Assembly: GCA_014379795.1 (NCBI GenBank)
Contig: JACMLC010000542.1
Coordinates: 1-5,726 of the forward strand
DNA from: Pyrinomonadaceae bacterium
GTDB taxonomy: Bacteria > Acidobacteriota > Blastocatellia > Pyrinomonadales > Pyrinomonadaceae
Reading direction: 5' to 3'
Length of the DNA: 5,726 nt
Notes under the pieces: model-generated
Database searches by the model: none
Told to the model about the DNA's origin: nothing
What the model saw: only the letters and a program-made list of their open reading frames with translations
Position numbers and translations under genes: made by a program
Part shown: in pieces, positions 1 to 4,564 of the stretch
Layout of the letters: each line of letters opens with the position of its first letter
Numbering within the stretch: the first letter of the stretch is position 1

Positions 1-252
1 ATCTTTTTGCTTGAAACTGACCCGTCAATGCGAGAGGATGTGGTGCAGGTAATGCGCGACGGCAATTATTTGAAAGTGAAACGAGAGGCTTTGCTTGACG
101 CAGTCGAGCGCACAGAGGCAATGGCGCGAGCCAGAGAGCGTGCCTACGAGTATGCAGATGCCGCGCGCGACGCGCTAGCGTCTTTACCGGATTCCAAATA
201 TTGCGACGCGCTGCGCGCGATTCCGACCTTCATCGTCGAACGAGACAAGTAA
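1..252 (+). CDS. Long-chain polyprenyl diphosphate synthase, C-terminal fragment (5' end outside window)
   Basis: The reading frame is open from base 1 (Ile-Phe-Leu-Leu-Glu-Thr-Asp-Pro-Ser) and stops with TAA at 250-252, so this is the last 83 codons of a longer gene rather than a small gene starting at the TTG at 7. The opening 'IFLLETDPSMRE' resembles the helix after the conserved 'GKxTLPLIxLL' stretch of octaprenyl/heptaprenyl diphosphate synthases (IspB/HepT family). The tail 'ALASLPDSKYCDALRAIPTF' followed by 'IVERDK' matches the family's usual ending (Leu-Pro-x-Ser, Ala-Leu, Val-x-Arg-Asp). These enzymes extend farnesyl diphosphate with isopentenyl diphosphate to make the side chain of quinones or a lipid carrier. 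The two Asp-rich catalytic motifs lie upstream of the window and cannot be checked. Product chain length cannot be inferred. Family assignment is from recognised sequence pattern, with good confidence. Confidence 0.8.
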   Translation: MFLLETDPSMREDVVQVMRDGNYLKVKREALLDAVERTEAMARARERAYEYADAARDALASLPDSKYCDALRAIPTFIVERDK

Positions 253-255
253 AGG

Positions 256-352
256 GATTTGCGATTTTTGATTTGCGATTTGCGATTTAAGAATTAGCGT
301 TACAGCTTTATATCAATCCAAAATCGCAAATCTAAAATCGCAAATCTAAAAT
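256..352. repeat. Heptamer-based inverted repeat (GATTTGC type) filling an intergenic gap
   Basis: The left arm (256-281) and right arm (321-346) are reverse complements over 26 nt with one mismatch (T269 against T333); the loop is 39 nt. Each arm is itself periodic. The left arm reads as heptamers GATTTGC, GATTTTT, GATTTGC, GATTTGC to 288. The right arm is two exact copies of a 14-nt unit, AAATCGCAAATCTA, at 321-334 and 335-348, followed by AAAT. The element begins 3 nt after the upstream stop codon and ends 6 nt before the next ATG, so it occupies nearly the whole gap. The arms are AT-rich and there is no clean U-tract directly after the stem, so it is not a textbook terminator. No promoter with good spacing was found in the loop. 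It resembles short tandemly repeated elements known from cyanobacteria only in style; no homology is claimed. Confidence 0.85.
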
Positions 353-358
353 AAAATT

Positions 359-964
359 ATGGGCAACGAAAATCTTCTTTCCACGCTTGAGCAGAGCTTG
401 CGGCAGGCGCGCGCCGCGCGTAATCGTGTCGCGGGACGGCTCGCGGAATTAGAGGCCGAAGCCGAAACCCTGCGCGGCGAGTTGACGGAGATGGACACGC
501 TCGCTTCGCAGACAGAGGCCGCGATCTTTCGCCTCTTGTCGTCTGTTCTGACCTCAAACAGCGCGCCTGCGCCACACGCTCCGACGGACGAAGAGTTGGA
601 GGCAGCCATCCGTCAGGATTCAGCACGGCAATCATATGCCCCGCGCAGCCCCCTGACTTCGCCGCGTGCGCCTGTAACGCCGCGCCATCACATCCCTGCG
701 GTCAGAGCAGTGGGCGAAATCACCAGCGATAGATTTATGGATCGCACCATTCCGCAAGCCGCGACGATGCTTTTAAGAGAAGCCAACGAGCCGCTGCACG
801 TCAACGAGATTTACAATCGCCTGCTCGAAGGCGGATTTAACTTTACGGGACAGAACCCGACCATCAGCATTGCCGTCTCGCTCAATCGCAACGGGCGTTT
901 TCGCAAAGTCGCGCCGGGAACCTTTGATCTGGTCATGCGCGACGCTTCGCAGGCTTCGGGCTAA
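359..964 (+). CDS. Coiled-coil protein with C-terminal HARE-HTH winged-helix domain
   Basis: This 201-residue protein has three visible parts. Residues about 5-65 are charged and leucine-rich with heptad character (LEQSLRQARAARNRVAGRL, then AELEAEAETLRGELTEMD), predicting a coiled coil. Residues about 66-120 form a Pro/Ala/Ser-rich linker likely to be disordered. Residues about 128-192 match the HARE-HTH fold (the winged helix shared by HB1/ASXL proteins, restriction-modification proteins and RNA polymerase delta): 'TIPQAATMLLREANEPLHVN', then 'EIYNRLLEGGF', and the ending 'RFRKVAPGTFDLV'. A DNA- or chromatin-associated regulatory role is inferred from the fold; partner and target are unknown. 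There is no signal peptide or membrane segment, so it should be cytoplasmic. The ATG at 359 has no Shine-Dalgarno, because the upstream bases belong to the GATTTGC inverted repeat. The first residues lead straight into the coiled coil, which supports this start. It has no recognisable link to the polyprenyl synthase upstream. Confidence 0.85.
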   Translation: MGNENLLSTLEQSLRQARAARNRVAGRLAELEAEAETLRGELTEMDTLASQTEAAIFRLLSSVLTSNSAPAPHAPTDEELEAAIRQDSARQSYAPRSPLTSPRAPVTPRHHIPAVRAVGEITSDRFMDRTIPQAATMLLREANEPLHVNEIYNRLLEGGFNFTGQNPTISIAVSLNRNGRFRKVAPGTFDLVMRDASQASG

Positions 965-1029
965 ACGCTTATGCAAACCTTTTTCCATCATTTTGCCCCG
1001 ATTTAAATCCCCTCCGTGCCGATTTTAAT

Positions 1030-1058
1030 TTGCACGAATTAAGAACTTAAGCTACAAT
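1030..1058 (+). promoter_or_regulatory. Sigma70-type promoter for the LVIVD protein gene
   Basis: TTGCAC (1030-1035) and TACAAT (1053-1058) are separated by exactly 17 nt, close to the consensus TTGACA-N17-TATAAT. Transcription would start near 1065 and give a leader of about 80 nt before the ATG at 1146. Apart from this element, the 181-nt gap 965-1145 holds only the ribosome binding site and a weak 6-bp inverted repeat (ACGCTT 1078-1083 with AAGCGT 1099-1104). The -10 is followed by GCCCCTC; a similar TACAAT-CCCTC pattern occurs at the second promoter call in this window. Confidence 0.7.
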
Positions 1059-1130
1059 GCCCCTCTTGTGAATGGCGACGCTTAACCCCCTCGAACTAAA
1101 GCGTTAAATATCAACCCCGTACATTTTATT

Positions 1131-1136
1131 AAAGGA
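1131..1136 (+). promoter_or_regulatory. Ribosome binding site of the LVIVD protein gene
   Basis: AAAGGA lies 9 nt before the ATG at 1146. It is the only clear Shine-Dalgarno directly before an annotated main start codon in the window, and it fixes the start of the secreted protein. That start also gives a well-formed signal peptide. Confidence 0.7.
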
Positions 1137-1145
1137 AAAAATTAA

Positions 1146-3197
1146 ATGACCCGTTGTGTCTTGAAGACCACAGGCCGTGCGTCCGGTCTCACCCCCCTCT
1201 GTTCATCACTTAGCCTTGCTCTGTTCGTGATTCTTACGCTCTCTTTACCTGCCAGCGCCCAAAATATCAGGTTGAGGGGACAGATTGATCCCTTCACGGG
1301 CAATACCGCCTATTCTGATGTTTACGCAGAAGGAAACATTGCCGTCATTGGCACATATAGCCAGAGAGGGGTCTTGATTGTAGACATCACGAATCCCGAT
1401 GCCCCTGTCGTCGCCTCTCACTACAACCCGACCCCCACGCAACAGTATCTCGAAGCGATTATTGTTAATGGCATCGGATACTTTGGCAGCGGCACAGGCG
1501 ACGGAGTACATATCGTAAATCTTGCCAACCCATACCAGCCGGTGCTGCTCAGCAAAGTTAATACAACCAGCGCCAACGGGTTTAGTACCATTCACGAGAT
1601 GATAGTTCACAATGGCTATCTATATACAAACTCGAATAGCTTTGGCACCAAGACGATCAAAGTTATTAATGTCAGTAATCCTTCTGCTCCGGTCTTCGTT
1701 CGTGAATTTGCCAACCCCAACTCAAGATGGATACATGCGATGCACGCGGTCGGCAACAAGCTTTTTACCTCCGGCTTTGAATCCGGCGGTAAAACGGATA
1801 TTTATGACATTACGAACATTGGCACGCAAGCGCCTGTCTTATTAGGCTCGCTTTCCACTCCCGGCAGTACGCATAGCGCGTGGACAAGCTCGGATGGCAA
1901 CTATCTCTACAATGCCGTTGAAACCTCCAATGGCGCGCTACAGGTTTTCAACATATCGAATCCCGCCGCGCCGACTCTGGTTAGAGAAATCAAAGCGGCT
2001 AATCTCGGACTTAACGCCATCTGCCCGCATAATCCGGTCGTGATGGGTAATCTGCTTTTCGTGGCCTGGTATCAGGCTGGCTTGCAAGTCTTTGACATCA
2101 CCAATCCGGCGGATCCAGTGCGTGTGGGGCAGTACGATACTTTTTCCAACGCCTTTGTTCGCACTGAGGAAATGGATCGAGCCAGCAGCCTTGAGCCTTG
2201 GGATATGCTCTGCGGTTTTGACAATCCGCTGCGTGCTTTGCCAACCTCTTTCGATGGCAATTGGGCTGTCTATCCTTTCCTTGGCTTGGACAAAGTTATC
2301 TTGGGCGATCTGGCTGGCGGTTTGATGATCGTTGATGTGAGGGGCGTTTTGGCCGCTCCGCGTAACCGGATCGCGGACTTTGATGGGGATGCAAAGACAG
2401 ACGTTTCGCAATTTCGCCCCTCCAACGGCAATTGGTCTATCAATCAAAGCTCCGACAACAATCTGACTACTTATCCGTTTGGTCTGAGCACGGACAAGCT
2501 CGTGCCCGCCGATTATGACGGCGATGGCAAGACAGACATCGCTGTGTTCCGTCCTTCGGAAGGCGCTTGGTATCTGCTGCAAAGCACTGCCGGATTCAGA
2601 TCACAGCAATTCGGAGTCAATGGCGACGTGCCTGTTCAAGGCGATTATGACAGCGACGGTAAAGCGGACATAGCCGTCTTTCGCCCGTCGAATGGAACAT
2701 GGTACATCAACCGCAGCCTGCAAGGGTTTACGGCGCGGCAGTGGGGCAGCGCGAGTGATAAACCTGTGACGGGTGATTTTGATGGCGATGGTAAAATTGA
2801 TATTGGCGTCTTCCGCCCGTCGAATGGCACCTGGTACATCCTGCCCAGCACCTCCAGCATTTTGATTACGCGCCAGTTCGGAACGGCCACGGATATTCCG
2901 TTGATCGCAGATTTTGATGGCGACCTGAAGACGGACTTCTCGGTCTTTCGTCCGGCGCAGGGCGTCTGGTATACGGTTCGCAGTTCGAACGGAGCATTCT
3001 CTGCACAGCAGTTCGGCCTCAACGGCGACGTGCCTGTGCCCGGCGATTACGACGGTGACGAGAATACGGATTTAGCGGTCTTCCGTCCAAGCTCTGCGAC
3101 TTGGTACATCTTAAAGAGCGCGGACAATTCATTTGAATCGCGGCAGTTTGGCGAGAGCACAGACAGGCCTGTGCCGTCCGCTTACTATCCGCAATAA
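1146..3197 (+). CDS. Secreted LVIVD beta-propeller protein with C-terminal FG-GAP/VCBS-like calcium-loop repeats
   Basis: This 683-residue protein starts with a signal peptide: basic N-terminus, hydrophobic core at about 22-34 (LSLALFVILTLSL) and a likely cleavage site Ala-Ser-Ala38|Gln39. Seven LVIVD-type strands follow at about residues 76 (VLIVDITNP), 121 (VHIVNLANP), 171 (IKVINVSNP), 217, 265 (LQVFNISNP), 313 (LQVFDITNP) and 393 (LMIVDVRG), consistent with a seven-bladed propeller like that of 'choice-of-anchor B' proteins. The sixth and seventh are 80 residues apart, with an insertion at about 330-375. From residue 410 to the end come six repeats of 44-45 residues, each with a DxDGDxKTD-like calcium-binding loop (first Asp at 411, 456, 500, 544, 589, 634) and the signature 'VFRPSxGxWYI'. 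The protein ends where a seventh loop would start (PSAYYPQ), without an anchor or sorting domain. A secreted or cell-surface binding role is inferred; ligand unknown. It has its own promoter, ribosome site and terminator. Confidence 0.9.
   Translation: MTRCVLKTTGRASGLTPLCSSLSLALFVILTLSLPASAQNIRLRGQIDPFTGNTAYSDVYAEGNIAVIGTYSQRGVLIVDITNPDAPVVASHYNPTPTQQYLEAIIVNGIGYFGSGTGDGVHIVNLANPYQPVLLSKVNTTSANGFSTIHEMIVHNGYLYTNSNSFGTKTIKVINVSNPSAPVFVREFANPNSRWIHAMHAVGNKLFTSGFESGGKTDIYDITNIGTQAPVLLGSLSTPGSTHSAWTSSDGNYLYNAVETSNGALQVFNISNPAAPTLVREIKAANLGLNAICPHNPVVMGNLLFVAWYQAGLQVFDITNPADPVRVGQYDTFSNAFVRTEEMDRASSLEPWDMLCGFDNPLRALPTSFDGNWAVYPFLGLDKVILGDLAGGLMIVDVRGVLAAPRNRIADFDGDAKTDVSQFRPSNGNWSINQSSDNNLTTYPFGLSTDKLVPADYDGDGKTDIAVFRPSEGAWYLLQSTAGFRSQQFGVNGDVPVQGDYDSDGKADIAVFRPSNGTWYINRSLQGFTARQWGSASDKPVTGDFDGDGKIDIGVFRPSNGTWYILPSTSSILITRQFGTATDIPLIADFDGDLKTDFSVFRPAQGVWYTVRSSNGAFSAQQFGLNGDVPVPGDYDGDENTDLAVFRPSSATWYILKSADNSFESRQFGESTDRPVPSAYYPQ
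2370..3197 (+). repeat. In-frame tandem repeat array (132-135 nt units) encoding calcium-loop repeats
   Basis: Six coding repeats of 132-135 nt start near 2370, 2508, 2640, 2772, 2907 and 3042. They are most alike around the segment encoding DGDGKTDIAVFRPSNG. Third positions vary between copies (for example gattatgac, gattttgat and gattacgac for the Asp-aromatic-Asp core), which indicates old duplications under protein-level selection rather than a recent expansion. The final unit stops just before its calcium loop, where Ser-Ala replaces the expected Asp near residue 678. Confidence 0.8.
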
Positions 3198-3227
3198 GCT
3201 TTCCCAAACAGGATAGCTTGCCTCTCT

Positions 3228-3271
3228 AAAAGCTTCCGTCTTCCATCCATCATGGAGGACGGAGGCTTTTT
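3228..3271 (+). terminator. Strong intrinsic terminator after the LVIVD protein gene
   Basis: A 19-bp stem pairs 3228-3246 with 3252-3270 around a 5-nt loop (CCATC). All positions pair, with two G-U wobbles in the RNA. The stem closes with AAAAGC/GCTTTT and runs into a T tract (CTTTTT, 3266-3271). It begins 30 nt after the stop codon at 3195-3197. The A-rich left flank means it could also work, less well, on the opposite strand. Confidence 0.9.
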
Positions 3272-3323
3272 AAGTAGATATTGATTACTCGCTTTCTGAT
3301 AATAAGAAAGTCAAACCGAAGTC

Positions 3324-3423
3324 AGCCACAGAGGCACAGAGACACAGAGACAATCAGTGAACAATTCATATAGCATTTTCTTTATGTACTTATCCGGCTC
3401 TGTGCCTCTGTGTCTCTGTGGCT
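3324..3423. repeat. Octamer-based inverted repeat (CACAGAG type)
   Basis: The left arm 3324-3351 and right arm 3396-3423 match as reverse complements at 25 of 28 positions; the loop is about 44 nt. The left arm contains three CACAGAG cores spaced 8 nt apart, and the right arm three copies of the complement CTCTGTG. The two internal arm mismatches exchange the variable base between repeat units (GGCACAGAGACAC against GACACAGAGGCAC), leaving one G-U and one A-C in the RNA. It lies between the terminator and the nucleotidyltransferase gene, ending 38 nt before its ATG. The rest of the 264-nt gap 3198-3461 is AT-rich; no promoter with acceptable spacing could be picked out. Confidence 0.85.
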
Positions 3424-3461
3424 AAATTTTATTTAGTTTCTGAACTCTACAGTTTAAAGCT

Positions 3462-4448
3462 ATGCGCGCAATGATTCTAGCAGCCGGTTACGGGACACGC
3501 CTGTGGCCTTTGACTGCTGATCGTACCAAGCCCGCGATTCCTTTTCTGGGGAAACCGCTTGTCGGCTATGTCGCGGAATATCTGGCCTCTTATGGCATCC
3601 ACGAAATCGTCGTCAATCTTCATCACGAGCCTGAGTCCGTTCGAGACGCGCTCGGAGACGGCAGCCGCTTCGGGGTCAAATTGCATTATGTCGAAGAGCC
3701 GGAAATTTTAGGCACCAGCGGCGCGCTCGATAACGCTAGAAAATTTCTCGAAGACGAAACATTCATCGTCGTCAATGGCAAGATAGTCACGGACATTAAT
3801 TTGTCAGAGGCTCTGGAAACACACAAACGCACAGAAGCTCTCGCCACGCTCGTCCTGCGCCCGAACCCTGCGCGCGAGCGTTTCAGCATGGTCAATACGG
3901 AGGGCGGATTCTTAAAAGGCTTTGGCGGGATGCCACAGCCTTCCGAGTCCGATAACGCCCCGAATGGAACTCCGTTGATGTTTACAGGGATTCAAATCTT
4001 AGAGCCGCGTATTTTCGATTACATCCCGCGAAACGTCTTCTCGCATTCAACGACGGATGTTTACCCGCAGGCTCTGGCAAAGGGCGAGCGCATCGCCGCG
4101 CATGTGGCCGAAGGCGTCTGGTACGAGCTTTCGACGATTCAACGTTATCTGGACATCAGCCTCGCCATGATGAAAAGGGAAGGGCGCGATGTCCATCTCG
4201 GCCACGGCTCGAATATCTTTGACGGAGCCTCCGTCAGCGAATCAATATTGTGGGATGATGTGAAGATTGAAGCAGGCGCGCATGTCCGTCATGCAGTGAT
4301 TGGCGACGGAGTGCAGATTCTTGGTGAAGATGTTTTTGAGAATGTTGCTATTGTGCGGGCAGAGCTGGTTGAGCGGGCAGAGCCGCCCGCCAAGGCTCTG
4401 CGGGGAGTAAGGCGGGGAGATAATTTTGTCGTCTCGCTATCGCAATGA
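3462..4448 (+). CDS. Sugar-1-phosphate nucleotidyltransferase (MurU/GMP-pyrophosphorylase-like) with C-terminal left-handed beta-helix
   Basis: The 328-residue protein opens with the NTP-transferase signature: LAAGYGTRLWPLT (6-18) and TKPAIPFLGKP (22-32), where Lys23 is the conserved basic residue. LGTSGAL (83-89) is the base-recognition loop and FTGIQIL (from 174) the acceptor-site strand. Residues about 245-312 look like hexapeptide repeats of a left-handed beta-helix (GSNIFDGASVSESILWDD, then KIEAGAHVRHAVIGDG). Family members couple a sugar-1-phosphate with an NTP to give an NDP-sugar plus pyrophosphate in the cytoplasm. The AmgK-like kinase gene downstream suggests a MurNAc- or GlcNAc-1-phosphate substrate, as for MurU, although classical MurU lacks the beta-helix. 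Two key positions are unusual: NGKIVTDI (105-112) has Lys107 instead of the usual metal-binding Asp of NGD, and WYELSTIQRY has Glu222 instead of the Asp of the usual W-x-D-x-G-T. The start at 3462 gives the normal distance to the signature; no Shine-Dalgarno is visible. MRAM also permits a start at 3471. Confidence 0.85.
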   Translation: MRAMILAAGYGTRLWPLTADRTKPAIPFLGKPLVGYVAEYLASYGIHEIVVNLHHEPESVRDALGDGSRFGVKLHYVEEPEILGTSGALDNARKFLEDETFIVVNGKIVTDINLSEALETHKRTEALATLVLRPNPARERFSMVNTEGGFLKGFGGMPQPSESDNAPNGTPLMFTGIQILEPRIFDYIPRNVFSHSTTDVYPQALAKGERIAAHVAEGVWYELSTIQRYLDISLAMMKREGRDVHLGHGSNIFDGASVSESILWDDVKIEAGAHVRHAVIGDGVQILGEDVFENVAIVRAELVERAEPPAKALRGVRRGDNFVVSLSQ

Positions 4449-4454
4449 TACAAT
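4426..4454 (+). promoter_or_regulatory. Putative sigma70-type promoter for the kinase gene, overlapping the end of the nucleotidyltransferase gene
   Basis: TTGTCG (4426-4431) and TACAAT (4449-4454) are 17 nt apart, and the -10 is identical to that at 1053-1058. Transcription would begin near 4461, about 100 nt before the kinase ATG. The -35 lies inside the last codons of the upstream gene, so coding constraint could produce part of it by chance. The kinase may therefore be expressed from this site as well as by read-through. Confidence 0.45.
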
Positions 4455-4564
4455 CCCTCGCATCTCTTTTAGATACAGGATGCGGCATGGATGTTTGGCC
4501 TTTCTCGTTCCGGCTGTTTCCGCCTAAGGGGAAAGCCCTTTCGCGTGTCCGCTTCATTGCATGA
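4445..4564 (+). CDS. Candidate small ORF or leader peptide (39 codons, or 25 from an internal ATG) coupled to the kinase gene
   Basis: An ATG at 4445 overlaps the TGA stop of the nucleotidyltransferase (ATGA, 4445-4448). The frame stays open for 39 codons until TGA at 4562-4564, which overlaps the kinase ATG as another ATGA (4561-4564). The predicted peptide starts MIQSLASLLDTGCGM and ends SRVRFIA; it is basic and rich in Phe and Pro (WPFSFRLFPPKGK), with no domain I recognise. The first ATG has no Shine-Dalgarno. An internal ATG at 4487 does: AGGA (4477-4480) is 6 nt upstream and gives a 25-codon ORF that would lie fully on a transcript from the promoter at 4426-4454. The ORF is short enough to occur by chance, and codon use is not decisive. 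If real, its role would be translational coupling of the kinase or a tiny protein. Confidence is low to moderate. Confidence 0.3.
   Translation: MIQSLASLLDTGCGMDVWPFSFRLFPPKGKALSRVRFIA

Noticed and set aside
7..252. Independent 81-codon gene starting at the TTG at 7
   Set aside because: The frame is open to the window edge and the residues before the TTG continue the polyprenyl synthase pattern, so this is a gene fragment.
280..313. Promoter in the first palindrome (TTGCGA with TTATAT)
   Set aside because: The spacer is 22 nt, too long, and the -35 match comes from the repeat unit itself.
256..352. CRISPR array, because of short repeated units
   Set aside because: Units are 7-14 nt and directly adjacent, without unique spacers, and are arranged as a palindrome; the same applies to the elements at 3324-3423 and 5612-5684.
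1078..1104. Hairpin ACGCTT/AAGCGT in the leader of the LVIVD gene as a riboswitch or attenuator
   Set aside because: Only 6 bp with a 15-nt loop and no conserved riboswitch elements; likely chance.
1938..2582. Antisense open frame of 214 codons inside the LVIVD protein gene
   Set aside because: It lies wholly within a well-supported sense gene with repeated domains, has no recognisable domain, and looks like a frame shadow of biased codon use.
3281..3305. Promoter TTGATT with GATAAT or TAATAA upstream of the transferase gene
   Set aside because: Spacing is 11-13 nt, too short for sigma70; no acceptable alternative was found in this gap.
4526..4540. Terminator hairpin AAGGG-GAAAG-CCCTT before the kinase gene
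   Set aside because: The stem is only 5 bp and is followed by TTCGCG rather than a T tract.
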